Below are positions 52,590 to 60,843 of a DNA stretch of 64,000 bases, piece by piece. Source of the DNA: JBBILO01 sp037444855 (GTDB lineage Bacteria > Patescibacteriota > Microgenomatia > UBA1406 > GWC2-37-13). Each line of letters opens with the position of its first letter. Position 1 is the stretch's first letter. The stretch spans positions 14,807 through 78,806 of the forward strand of contig JBBILO010000003.1 of the NCBI GenBank assembly GCA_037444855.1, in the 5' to 3' direction. The notes beneath the pieces were generated by a model. The model was given only the letters and a program-made list of their open reading frames with translations, had not been told where the DNA came from and did no database searches. Position numbers and translations under genes: made by a program.

Positions 52590-53240
52590 TTAAAATTCCT
52601 TAAACGCCTTAGCTAACTCAAGAATTTTTTCCTCAACATCTTGCGCCTTAATTATTCCCGAAGCCAAAATTACTCCTTTAGCGCCGATTTTTAAAGATTC
52701 AATAATATCTTCTTTTTCTTTAATCCCTGAGCCAATAATTAAAGGATGATCAATTTTATCTAAAATATTTTCAATATTTGGCCCTTCAACTTCAATAATA
52801 GACACATCACCAGCAATTAACTCTTCTTTTTCATAACCGATATAATCGGGCTCCATTAAATTGATTTTTTCTACTTCTTCCGCTGAATCAGTTAAAACTA
52901 ACGTTGTTAGTCCATATTTTTTCGCATATTTTACTCTTTTTTCGATTTCTTTTAAGGCTAGTTTTTTTTCACTATGATTGATAAGAACACCGGTAGCGCC
53001 AACCTGTTGAAGAGCGTAAGGAGAGATGAAACCAGTATGACGATCAGGGTCAATTGGGTCTAAATATTGTGCCCAAACTTCGATCCCAACTGCTCTTTTA
53101 ATCTGATAGATATCAGTTGGTTGAGGAACAACGATAATATTTACACCCGTCTGCTCAGAGATTTTCTCAGCGATTTGAGCAATTATTAATGCATTTTTTC
53201 CTGTTGCTTCTTTGTAGGTTTTAAAATTAAGAATTAACAT
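52590..53240 (-). CDS. tpiA: Triosephosphate isomerase, short archaeal-type
   Basis: 216 residues against about 250 for bacterial enzymes. MLILNFKTYKEATGKNALII opens the first strand (Asn and Lys catalytic), VLINHSE holds the catalytic His, and the catalytic Glu lies in IGYEKEELIAG, with IIGSGI and GVILASGI as phosphate loops. The shortened barrel and the YE(x)xELI motif are as in archaeal TIMs, suggesting ancient transfer. Interconverts the triose phosphates of glycolysis. Confidence 0.9.
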   Translation of the reverse strand: MLILNFKTYKEATGKNALIIAQIAEKISEQTGVNIIVVPQPTDIYQIKRAVGIEVWAQYLDPIDPDRHTGFISPYALQQVGATGVLINHSEKKLALKEIEKRVKYAKKYGLTTLVLTDSAEEVEKINLMEPDYIGYEKEELIAGDVSIIEVEGPNIENILDKIDHPLIIGSGIKEKEDIIESLKIGAKGVILASGIIKAQDVEEKILELAKAFKEF

Positions 53241-53353
53241 ATTTTAAAATTCAATATATTTTTAATAATATCAAATTTTTGAATTTATCAAGAGAAAAAA
53301 ACCACCCTAATTTTCTTATTAATTATAAAATAATAAATGTTTGTCTTTATTTT

Positions 53354-53395
53354 ATAGGTACTCATAAGAAACGATCGTCTTTTATAAGTACCTAT
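53354..53395. repeat. 36-bp palindromic element, copy A (42 bp with extended arms)
   Basis: Centre ACGATCGT; arms ataggtact and agtacctat, three mismatched pairs. The stop codon of the HTH-Cas2-like gene (53384-53382) lies within it, so the element ends the gene. Confidence 0.85.
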
Positions 53396-53981
53396 TTTTA
53401 AGTTGAAAAATTTTTTTATATTTTGTTTCATCTTCTATCTCTTTTGCAACAACATAATTTAAATAACGTCCACCTTCGATGATTTTTTTAATCAAATCAA
53501 CTTCTTTTTTACATTCAAATGGATAGATATAAACACTTTTTTGGTAAGGATAAAAGCCGATAAATTTTAAAAACTTTCTTAAATAATCCCGCTTAACTCT
53601 CTCTTTTTCTGGAATATCAAAAAAGACGATAAACCATAATCCTTGCCATTTCTTTTTCTTCTTTTTTAACGCTAAAATTTTTTTTAAAGAATATTGAAGA
53701 ACTATTTTCTTTCCATTTTCACTAAGATGAGTATAGACCTTATCTTTTTCTTTTTTAATAAAAATTAATTTCTTTTTTTCCAAAATCTTCATCGAACGAG
53801 AAATTTGTTTCTTTTTCAACCTTTTCTCTTCTAAAAGGATTTTGATGATTTTACCTAGGGCAAAGTAAATATTGCCGTAATAGCTGGTCTTGGAAGCAAT
53901 TAACAAATCAGCAATCCCCTCTAAAATTTTTTCAATAATTGCTCCCCGATTTTTTCTCTCTTTATTAGCTTTGTTTTCCAT
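53382..53981 (-). CDS. HTH-Cas2-like (PaaX-type) protein bracketed by palindromes
   Basis: 199 residues. The N-terminal 100 form a winged-helix-like part (FALGKIIKILLEEKRLKKKQ, then KIVLQYSLKKIL). The C-terminal part, WQGLWFIVFFDIPEKERVKR followed by FIGFYPYQKSVYIYPFECKK, is a Cas2/PaaX-type ferredoxin fold with Asp after the first strand. No cas1 or CRISPR array is in the window. A 36-bp palindrome starts four bases before its ATG and a second one contains its stop codon, so the whole unit is palindrome-gene-palindrome, placed directly behind polX. It may bind or mobilise these palindromes. Confidence 0.75.
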   Translation of the reverse strand: MENKANKERKNRGAIIEKILEGIADLLIASKTSYYGNIYFALGKIIKILLEEKRLKKKQISRSMKILEKKKLIFIKKEKDKVYTHLSENGKKIVLQYSLKKILALKKKKKKWQGLWFIVFFDIPEKERVKRDYLRKFLKFIGFYPYQKSVYIYPFECKKEVDLIKKIIEGGRYLNYVVAKEIEDETKYKKIFQLKNRYL

Positions 53982-53984
53982 ATC

Positions 53985-54020
53985 GGAACCTATAAGAGAC
54001 GATCGTCTCGTATAGGTACC
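53985..54020. repeat. 36-bp palindromic element, copy B
   Basis: Centre GAGACGATCGTCTC (14 bases, perfect). Full arms ggaacctataa and gtataggtacc, with two mismatched pairs in all. It fills the space between the polX stop (54024) and the HTH-Cas2-like start (53981). Confidence 0.9.
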
Positions 54021-54023
54021 ATT

Positions 54024-55754
54024 TTATTTTAACATTTTTAATAAATCTTCATATTTTTTAGTATTAATAATATCCTTTTTTTCTGCCCAACCGCGTCTGG
54101 CTTGGTCAACGCCGTAAATCATATAGCGCATTTGGTCGCGGTGATGGGAGTCGGTATCAATAATCATCTTTACTCCTTTGTCTTTGGCTAAACGAATATG
54201 ATGGTCGCGAAGATCGAGTCTGTCTGGATAACTATTGATTTCGAGAACGGTTCCTGTTTTTTTTGCTGTCTCAAAGATTTTTTCTAAATCAATTTGATAT
54301 TCATCGCGACTGTTAATTAATCTTCCGGTTGGATGAGAGATAATATCGACGTGAGGATTTTCCATCGCTTTAATTATTCGCTTCGTCATCTCATCTTTGG
54401 TCATTTTAAATTGGGAATGAACACCGGCAATGACGTAATCCATCTCTTTTAACACTTCATCTTTGATGTCAATCGAACCATCGGGCATAATATTGGCTTC
54501 ACAACCCTTCAAAACTCGGAAGTTTTTCGATGTTGAATTTATTTTATCAATATACTCATTTCGCTTTATTAATTCTTTCTCATCTAAACCGCGCTCAATG
54601 CGTAAAAACTTCGTATGGTCGGCAATACCAATATATTGATAACCTAATTTTTTTCCTTCGTCAATTAACTCCTCAATTGAATTTTTTCCTCCATCAAAAT
54701 TTGAATGAAGATGAAGATCGCCTTTTATGTCGTCAAGACAAACTAAATCTTTCCAAGGATTAATCTTTTTTTTAAATGCTTCAATCGCCAAATCAACCTC
54801 ACCGGTATTTTCTCTTACTTCAGGTGGAATATAGCAGAGCCCCAAAACCCGATAAACCTCTTCTTCATTTTTTGTCTCAATCATCCTTTTCCCTTTGGAG
54901 ATTCCATATTCATTTAACTTTAAATTTTTATCGATCGCCAATCGCCGAAGGACAATATTGTGTTCTTTGGAACCAGTAAAATATTGCAAGGCGGCTCCAT
55001 AAGATTTTTCTGGCACTATCCGCAGATCAACATCAAAACCCATTTTTAATCTGATTGATGAACGAGTTTTTCCTTTGGCCCAAACTTTAATAACTTCTTT
55101 CTGAGAAACAAAAAAATCCATCACTTTTTCTGGCTTTGAAGAAACCGCTAAGATATCGACATCGCCGATTGTTTCCTTCATTCTTCGCAATGAACCAGCC
55201 AAAGAAATCTTTTTCACCTCTTTTAATGATTTTAATCTTTCCAAAATCATCTGCGCGACAGGATATATCTCCCCTAAAAGAAATCTCCCCTCGCCCTTTT
55301 TAACAAAAGCAATCCCCTGCAAAATATTTTTTTCAGTTTTTTCGCCAAAACCAAAAAGAGGAGCAATTCGGTGACTTTTAGCTGCTTCTTCCAGCTCTTT
55401 TAAATTAGTAATCTTTAATTTTTGGTATAAAACCTTTATTTTTTTCGGTCCTAATCCCTCAACTTTCAGCAACTCTTCTAAATTCACCGGGAATTTTCTT
55501 TTTAATTCTTCGTAATATCTCAATTGCCCGGTGGTAATCAACGCTTCAATCTTTTTTCCGATTCCCTCGCCAATTCCTGGAATTTCTTCAATCGCTTTTA
55601 ATCCTCCTTTTTGATAAATCTCTTTCAGTTCTTCCTCTAATCCTTCGATAATGTAAGCGGCTTTTTGGTAAGCAAAAGGCTTAAAAGGAACATCATCCAT
55701 TTCTAAGTAGTAAGAAATCTCACGAAGAATTTGAGCAATCTCTTGGTTGGTCAT
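54024..55754 (-). CDS. polX: Family X DNA polymerase with PHP domain
   Basis: 576 residues from MTNQEIAQILREISYYLEMD; an earlier in-frame ATG lies in word repeats. N-terminal helix-hairpin-helix (EIPGIGEGIGKKIEALITTG), nucleotidyltransferase with SLAGSLRRMKETIGDVDILA and FDVDLRIV (metal-binding Asp residues), then a C-terminal PHP phosphoesterase (GDLHLHSNFDGGKNSIEELI, ADHTKFLRI, DTDSHHRDQM). It fills short gaps in base-excision repair; the PHP part provides 3'-5' exonuclease or phosphatase activity. Confidence 0.94.
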   Translation of the reverse strand: MTNQEIAQILREISYYLEMDDVPFKPFAYQKAAYIIEGLEEELKEIYQKGGLKAIEEIPGIGEGIGKKIEALITTGQLRYYEELKRKFPVNLEELLKVEGLGPKKIKVLYQKLKITNLKELEEAAKSHRIAPLFGFGEKTEKNILQGIAFVKKGEGRFLLGEIYPVAQMILERLKSLKEVKKISLAGSLRRMKETIGDVDILAVSSKPEKVMDFFVSQKEVIKVWAKGKTRSSIRLKMGFDVDLRIVPEKSYGAALQYFTGSKEHNIVLRRLAIDKNLKLNEYGISKGKRMIETKNEEEVYRVLGLCYIPPEVRENTGEVDLAIEAFKKKINPWKDLVCLDDIKGDLHLHSNFDGGKNSIEELIDEGKKLGYQYIGIADHTKFLRIERGLDEKELIKRNEYIDKINSTSKNFRVLKGCEANIMPDGSIDIKDEVLKEMDYVIAGVHSQFKMTKDEMTKRIIKAMENPHVDIISHPTGRLINSRDEYQIDLEKIFETAKKTGTVLEINSYPDRLDLRDHHIRLAKDKGVKMIIDTDSHHRDQMRYMIYGVDQARRGWAEKKDIINTKKYEDLLKMLK

Positions 55755-55806
55755 AAAATAATTATCGCAAAAAAACGTTCTACGTTCTAAGTTCCACGTT
55801 CTATTT

Positions 55807-56352
55807 TTATTCTCGACAGCAATCAACCGCTTTTTTAATCACCTCACCCAATTTCGCCAAAAGATTGACTTTTTTTTGAAGTCTTGGTTTTTCTTCCTCA
55901 TCGATAAAATTAACCTCATTATCGTCTCTTTTGACATCTTCCACTTTAGTCAATCCTAAATTTAATCCCCAAAAAAGGGAATAAAGATGGTAGGCATTAT
56001 CAAACATCTCTTTGGAGGTTTTTCTGTCTTTTTTGGTTAAGGCTTTTGTGCCCACTTCCATCATTCGCATCGAAGCAGCTAAAAGGTGCTTTGAGATACA
56101 CCAAACCTCACCTTCATATTCTTTGATAATTCTTTTTAACGCTTTTTTCCTCATTTCCCGAATCTCATCAAGTAAATCGAGATATTTTTCATCCTTGGTT
56201 TTCTCATAGGTGAAGAAAAAGTGCTCTTCCATTGAAATCAAATTCATAATGGCAATTGACAAATCTTCATCTGACGACAAATCTAACTTCTCTCCTTTTT
56301 CCATTTTCTTAATTTTGTTCATAAACTCCTCAATTGATGGTTGATTTCTCAT
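55807..56352 (-). CDS. Conserved helical protein of unknown function
   Basis: 181 residues, charged and all-helical, without membrane segments. A central pair of helices (ISKHLLAASMRMMEVGTKAL, then FDNAYHLYSLFWGLNLGLTK) and a final VIKKAVDCCRE end. The layout suggests a ferritin-like or TPR-like bundle, but metal ligands are not arranged convincingly. It is seven bases from the next membrane protein gene. Confidence 0.5.
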   Translation of the reverse strand: MRNQPSIEEFMNKIKKMEKGEKLDLSSDEDLSIAIMNLISMEEHFFFTYEKTKDEKYLDLLDEIREMRKKALKRIIKEYEGEVWCISKHLLAASMRMMEVGTKALTKKDRKTSKEMFDNAYHLYSLFWGLNLGLTKVEDVKRDDNEVNFIDEEEKPRLQKKVNLLAKLGEVIKKAVDCCRE

Positions 56353-56358
56353 ATTTTT

Positions 56359-56829
56359 TTAAATTAACTGATAAAAAATTAAACTCACCAGAGCTAAAAA
56401 AAATACCGGGATAATCACTTTTTGATAATAAAAAATGATTTTCCCGCTATTTATCTTTCTCAAAAATTGATCAAAAAAAATCCCAAGAAAAAAAGCTGAA
56501 GAACCAATAATCACCCCTAAAATTATTTTATCAACACCCCAAAAAGTATTATCAATCTTTCCAATGGCCTTTGACCAAAAAAGATAAGGAACAACTAAAA
56601 GATAAAAAACAATCAAAGAAACAACTTCTCGCCAAACAGGTAAAAGCCAATTTTTCTTTGAAAAATAATCAGCCAGCCAAAAAGCCAAAGAAGCCGTTAA
56701 CCCGCCAATCCAAATGGCGGTAATCAAATCATCGACTCCCAGCATCCGGGAGATTTCCAATCCGCCGGCAACCGCCACCGTGCAAAGTGGACAAACAGCC
56801 TCAACTGGACGAATAAAAACATTAAACAT
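56359..56829 (-). CDS. Membrane protein with an N-terminal CPLC motif
   Basis: 156 residues and four or five membrane helices. EAVCPLCTVAVAGGLEISRM places a CxxC pair at the start of the first helix, as in small membrane thiol-redox proteins. The start codon region is itself a ttaatgttt word. Neighbouring redox genes (thioredoxin-like at 57170, trxB elsewhere) fit a role in thiol exchange, but this is inference. Confidence 0.5.
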   Translation of the reverse strand: MFNVFIRPVEAVCPLCTVAVAGGLEISRMLGVDDLITAIWIGGLTASLAFWLADYFSKKNWLLPVWREVVSLIVFYLLVVPYLFWSKAIGKIDNTFWGVDKIILGVIIGSSAFFLGIFFDQFLRKINSGKIIFYYQKVIIPVFFLALVSLIFYQLI

Positions 56830-56849
56830 TAAACTTTAAACATTAAACT

Positions 56850-57140
56850 TTTAGGAATTCCAGTCAGAGTTTATCCCGACTAAGTTGAGACGGGAATGAC
56901 AATCTGAGCAAATGTCATTCCCGACTTAATCGGGAATCCTTGTCCCCACGCGAATGGGGATCTCAACCACTTTGTCATTACCATGTAAACGAGAATCTCA
57001 TCCTCATTATCATTCCCGAGCTATCGGGAATCTATATTCTCCGTCATACCGACCGAAGCCCCGTCATGACGGGGCGACGTGGAGGAATCTTAAAAGATTC
57101 CTCGACCCTCCGATTCGAAGGGTCCCTTCGGAACTTTACA
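56850..57140. repeat. Cluster of REP-like and palindromic repeats
   Basis: At least five units: ggaatgac fragments, a hairpin at 56917-56937 identical to 46377-46397, cccacgcgaatgggg (56944), a gggg/cccc unit near 57058-57075 and the ccctccgattcgaagggtcc unit at 57106-57125. Reading frames through this tract are repeat artefacts. Confidence 0.75.
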
Positions 57141-57169
57141 CCTTTACACTTTTATACTTTTATACTTTC

Positions 57170-57568
57170 TTACTTTCCAACTTTATTTTTTAATATTCTT
57201 TCTACCTCTGGTGTTCCGATATAACACTTACCGTCAGCATATAAAAAAGGGACGCCAATGGTATTTGGATCTAAACCACAACTTTGGGCAACCAGATTTA
57301 ACTCTTGGGCATTGGCTTGATTTTGATAAACCTCTTTTTTTTCAATCTTAATCTTTTCCTCAATCTTTTCCTTTTTCATCCATTCTTCGACATCAGCACA
57401 ATGAGGACAGGTATTACCATAATAAAAAACAATTTTTTCTTTTGAGGGAAGAACTGAATTTTGTGAATTTTTTTCTTCTTTTTTTCCAGCCGATGAAACT
57501 AAAATATAGACAAAAATTAAAATAATGAACGAGATTAATGCTGTCGTTAAAATAATTTTTCTATCCAT
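57170..57568 (-). CDS. Membrane-anchored thioredoxin-like protein
   Basis: 132 residues from MDRKIILTTALISF. One membrane helix, a Ser/Asn linker, and a thioredoxin-fold domain with active site GNTCPHCADVEEWMKKEKIE and the cis-Pro region IGVPFLYADGKCYIG. In the present sequence the frame is fused to the upstream permease through a T8 run, but this internal start gives a complete protein. It probably handles thiol redox outside the membrane. Confidence 0.8.
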   Translation of the reverse strand: MDRKIILTTALISFIILIFVYILVSSAGKKEEKNSQNSVLPSKEKIVFYYGNTCPHCADVEEWMKKEKIEEKIKIEKKEVYQNQANAQELNLVAQSCGLDPNTIGVPFLYADGKCYIGTPEVERILKNKVGK

Positions 57569-57576
57569 AAAGTCAA

Positions 57577-58563
57577 TTATAAAAAATAATTGAATAAATA
57601 ACCAATCAAAATAATCCCTATCGCTACGGTTGAAAAAAAACAAAATTAAAAGTTTTATCTTCATCGCCCGCTTTAAAATTAAAGCCTCGGGAAGAGACAA
57701 GCCAACCGTGGCCATCATAAAAGATAAGGCTGTCCCTAAAGGCACGCCTTTGACGACTAATGCCTGAACAACCGGAATCACGCCAACAGCATTGGAGTAT
57801 AAAGGAATGGCTAAAATTGTTGCTAAGGGAACAGACCACCAAGATGAGTTTTTTAGAAATTTTTCAAAAAAACCGACCGGAACAAACCCATGAATTAAAG
57901 CCCCTAATCCAACTCCAATCAAAACATATGAAAAAATTTTTTTGGTTAAATTCCAACCCAAACCAAAATTTTTTCAATAAAACTTTCCATGTTTCCTTTT
58001 AATTTTTATCGTTTTTTTGTTGTTTTTTGAGCTTTCGATGATCTTTCTTAAATTTTCATCAATCTCTTTTTCCAAACCCATCTTTCCTAAAATAAAACCA
58101 GAAACCATGCCAACAACAACACCACTTAAGATATATAAAAGAACAATCTTTAAACCAAAAATGCCAATAAAAATCGCGATTGACGCTTCATTAACTAAGG
58201 GCGAAGTAATTAGAAATGATAAGGAACCCCCAAAGGAATCCCGGCCGATAAAAAACCGATAAATAAAGGAATGGAAGAACATGAACAAAAAGGAGTAATA
58301 ACGCCAAAAAGCGAAGCTAAAAAATGATCAAGTCCATACCATCGTCTTTCTGTTAAAAAATCACGAATCTTTTCTGTTGGTAGAAAATGACGAATCCAAG
58401 CCATAATAAAATTAACTAAAAGCAAAAGAAAAAAGATTTTTAACGAGTCATAAATGAAAAAATTTACCACCTGACCAAGATGAGACTTTGCTGATAATTT
58501 AAGCAAAGAAAAACTCAAATAATTGTCTATTGGACAACCCGATCCTAAAACTTGAATTTTCAT
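57577..58563 (-). pseudogene. DUF318-type permease broken by several frameshifts
   Basis: The pieces of one permease lie in three frames: VITPFCSCSSIPLFIGFLSA (to about 58210), then SFLITSPLVNEASIAIFIGI (to 57974), then WSVPLATILAIPLYSNAVGV and LSFMMATVGLSLPEALILKR. Frame changes fall near 58215 (G5 run), 57970 (A6/T4) and 57630 (T8). The first codons, MKIQVLGSGCP, belong to a small redox disulfide protein family, so a deletion has joined two genes. Such permeases accompany ArsR-regulated arsenic or other metal resistance. Confidence 0.75.
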
Positions 58564-58599
58564 GTTATCACCTCCTTTTTGAAATTAATTAGCCAATTA

Positions 58600-58784
58600 A
58601 AATAATCCTGTTATCATTCCAAATTAATTGAAAATTAACTTCAATGCTATTCTCGATCTACTCAAGAATCTTATCCTCATTATCATTCCTCTTATCCTCA
58701 TCGTCATTCCCGTGTAAACGGGGATCTCATCTTCATTATCATTCCCCGAAAACTTCAAGGAGTCTAATTTCTTAAAGAAAAATC
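58600..58784. repeat. Degenerate REP-like repeats
   Basis: Tandem tcctcattatcattc words and a tcattcccgtgtaaacgggg unit (58704-58723). No gene is visible. Confidence 0.6.
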
Positions 58785-59049
58785 TTAATCTAAATCTAAA
58801 TATTTTTTCAACAAATTAACAAAGATTTTTCCTTTTTCAGTTAAAAAAAACTCGACAAACCAACCATCTTTTTTCTTATCAAATAAACCTAAATCTAAAA
58901 GATCGACTAAATGATGAGAAAGAAGACTCTGAGAAAGACCGGTATGAGTCATTAAATCGCAAACACATGAGAAGATTTTGAAAGTAAAAAAAGAATTTTA
59001 ATTCGTGATAAAACACCGACAGTCTTTGACACTTTTTCTAAAAAAGCAT
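58785..59049 (-). pseudogene. ArsR/SmtB-family repressor, frameshifted
   Basis: In one frame VSKTVGVLSRIKILFLLS, and in another CVCDLMTHTGLSQSLLSHHL followed by VEFFLTEKGKIFVNLLKKYL. CVCDL is the metal-binding motif in the recognition helix region of ArsR/SmtB sensors, and SQSLLSHHL is the DNA-recognition helix. A shift near 58970 and another at the T6 run after the ATG (59049) disrupt it. It would have controlled the broken permease operon downstream. Confidence 0.7.
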
Positions 59050-59113
59050 TTTTTCCTCGTCAAAAAAATCAATCTTTTTCCCCCAAATTTGGCAATGGCA
59101 TTTTTTATGTATG

Positions 59114-59131
59114 AACATATATTCATATGTT
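59114..59131. promoter_or_regulatory. ArsR-type operator with upstream -35 box
   Basis: AACATAT and ATATGTT are perfectly inverted around attc, within a wider TGAA...TTCA symmetry typical of SmtB/ArsR sites. A TTGACA (minus strand, 59153-59148) stands 17 bases from ACATAT (59130-59125), so the operator covers the -10. The site is intact although the repressor gene is not. Confidence 0.6.
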
Positions 59132-59162
59132 ACCTGAAAAAAATCTTTGTCAAGAGCAAAAA

Positions 59163-59192
59163 AAAGACAGTCTTTTGGTCAAGACTGTCTTT
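59163..59192 (-). terminator. Rho-independent terminator
   Basis: Perfect 12-bp stem (AAAGACAGTCTT with AAGACTGTCTTT) and a 6-base loop, followed on the minus strand by a run of T. It lies just after the 67-residue gene. Confidence 0.85.
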
Positions 59193-59214
59193 GATAAAAA
59201 TTATTATTAATTAA

Positions 59215-59418
59215 TTACTCTTTCACCCGATGAATCCAAGCATAAACAATCTCTTTTCCTGATATCCAATAAGTTTCATGACCGGCGTCAATCTCAATAA
59301 TCTCCTCTTGATCATGAAACTTAACATTATGAAGGTGGAGCTCAAATTTTTGCCCATCACTCACCTTGATCATTAACTCACCTGTTTTTTTTAGCTGTTC
59401 TTTGACAAATTGGTACAT
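59215..59418 (-). CDS. Small beta-rich conserved protein
   Basis: 67 residues. Strands alternate regularly: KFELHLHNVKFHDQEEIIEI, then ETYWISGKEIVYAWIHRVKE, a small-barrel pattern that could be Sm-like. No certain family. It is 25 bases after the CDGSH gene and shares its promoter and the terminator at 59163. Confidence 0.5.
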   Translation of the reverse strand: MYQFVKEQLKKTGELMIKVSDGQKFELHLHNVKFHDQEEIIEIDAGHETYWISGKEIVYAWIHRVKE

Positions 59419-59443
59419 AGGGCTTTTGATTGAAACTTATAAC

Positions 59444-59641
59444 TTAAAAATCAATTTCTTTCTTTTTTCCATCATTAAAATATTGATAAATCTTTCCTTC
59501 CTCCTCATCTAAAGTTAATTTATGAGATCCATCACAAAAAGGTTGATTTTTTGAAAGTCCACACATACCAATATAAACATATTTTTCTTGAGGTTTGATT
59601 TCTTTTGGCCCTTTATCTCTTTTTAAAACTACCCTAGCCAT
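59444..59641 (-). CDS. CDGSH-type iron-sulfur protein with one ligand position altered
   Basis: 65 residues. GMCGLSKNQPFCDGSHK matches the CDGSH signature (Cys-x-Cys-x2-Ser-x3-Pro-x-Cys-Asp-Gly-Ser-His), but the first Cys is Gly here. Only two Cys and the His of the usual 3Cys-1His [2Fe-2S] site are visible, so cluster binding may be altered. It is first in a two-gene operon. Confidence 0.8.
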   Translation of the reverse strand: MARVVLKRDKGPKEIKPQEKYVYIGMCGLSKNQPFCDGSHKLTLDEEEGKIYQYFNDGKKKEIDF

Positions 59642-59670
59642 AATTTTAAAAATAAAAAACTTATAAATTA

Positions 59671-59699
59671 TATATACTAAAAAAAATTAGTATAGTCAA
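59671..59699 (-). promoter_or_regulatory. Promoter and operator-like palindrome of the CDGSH operon
   Basis: Minus strand: TTGACT (59699-59694), 17 bases, TATATA (59676-59671). Between them ATACTAA and TTAGTAT are perfectly inverted around six A (59674-59693). The half-sites resemble those of the CsoR-like operator at 29820. Confidence 0.6.
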
Positions 59700-59885
59700 T
59701 AATTTAATAAGCCAAAAAAACACTTTTTTACCGTCAAGATGATAAATATTACTTGGATCGATGCCAGTTTTCCAAGTTAACTAGTTTCTTATTTAGGTTA
59801 ATTAGGTTGATTAGAAATCTTTATGTTTCTGTTTTAATTAAATCAATTAGATCAATTATCTAAATACTTACCACTGACTACTAAT

Positions 59886-60788
59886 TCAATTTGCCCCAAT
59901 TTTCCCTAAGACTTTGGCTGCATATAAAGCCCCAGATTTCATTGAAGAAGTGATCTCTTGTGCTTTGAGATATTCAGCAATAAAACCAGCAGTATAGCCA
60001 TCGCCGGCGCCAGTCGTGTCTAAAATTTTTTCTGGTTTGATTGCTTCTTGATAGAAAAACTTTCCTTGATAATAACCATAACTTCCTTTTTCTGCATCAG
60101 TAATAATCACTACTCTTTGCTTTAAAATTTCAGGTTCGATCTCTAAATGATAAAAATCAATCTCTTGATATCGCTTTTTTACCATTTCAGCATATTCATG
60201 TGTGTTGATAATTAAAACATCCAAAGCTTGAAAAATTTTTTCTAATTTTTCTTTCGGCTCTCGGCAATCGGCAATTGATAGATTAACAAAGGTTAAAGTC
60301 TGATCGCCTTTTAAGAAATCAATCATCTTTGTTTTTTCCTCAAGCGCTAAATCGCCAAGGGGAGAAAAATAAATGTTTTTTGCTCTTTTTAAATCATAAT
60401 GCAAAAAAAATTCCCTGGTTAAATTAGTCGGTGTCTCATAATGGATAATGGTTCGCTCGCCGTTTTCTTTTAAAAGGATTGAGGAAATTTTATAATAATT
60501 TTTCTCTAATTGAATAAACTCGGTTGAGACATTTTTTTCTTTTAGTTTTTTAAGAATCATTTCCTTGAATGAATTGTCGCCTAACTTGCCAAAAACCGCC
60601 GTTTTAAATCCAAAAGAAGCGACGCCAACCGCGACATTCACTCCTCCGCCCCCGATATCCTGATGAAAAAAATCAGTTAAATATTTTCCCCCAATCGCCA
60701 AATGAAACCTTTCATTATCCGAGGTCAACGATCGACCCTTAAAATAAAGATCTAAAGAAATACTACCGACTGAGATTAGATCGTACAT
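59886..60788 (-). CDS. PfkB-family carbohydrate/nucleoside kinase
   Basis: 300 residues of the ribokinase fold. GGGGVNVAVGVASFGFKTAV is the substrate-binding signature 1 and LDTTGAGDGYTAGFIAEYL contains the catalytic Asp and anion hole (GAGD). A central IINTHEYAEMV segment is typical. The substrate, a sugar or nucleoside, cannot be read from the sequence. It is alone on its transcript. Confidence 0.9.
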   Translation of the reverse strand: MYDLISVGSISLDLYFKGRSLTSDNERFHLAIGGKYLTDFFHQDIGGGGVNVAVGVASFGFKTAVFGKLGDNSFKEMILKKLKEKNVSTEFIQLEKNYYKISSILLKENGERTIIHYETPTNLTREFFLHYDLKRAKNIYFSPLGDLALEEKTKMIDFLKGDQTLTFVNLSIADCREPKEKLEKIFQALDVLIINTHEYAEMVKKRYQEIDFYHLEIEPEILKQRVVIITDAEKGSYGYYQGKFFYQEAIKPEKILDTTGAGDGYTAGFIAEYLKAQEITSSMKSGALYAAKVLGKIGAN

Positions 60789-60843
60789 TGAATAAATGCT
60801 AAATCCTAATTTCTAAATTCTAAACAAATTCTAAATTTTAAAT

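Noticed and set aside
53382..53981. Part of a CRISPR-Cas system because of the Cas2-like domain
   Set aside because: No cas1, effector or array is in the window; the protein has an HTH domain and groups better with PaaX-type regulators.
55755..55826. N-terminal extension of polX
   Set aside because: The 24 extra residues are a translation of cgttcta/ttccac intergenic words; the Met at 55754 starts the conserved domain.
56940..57224. Overlapping plus-strand reading frames in the REP cluster
   Set aside because: They consist wholly of repeat units and overlap the end of the thioredoxin-like gene.
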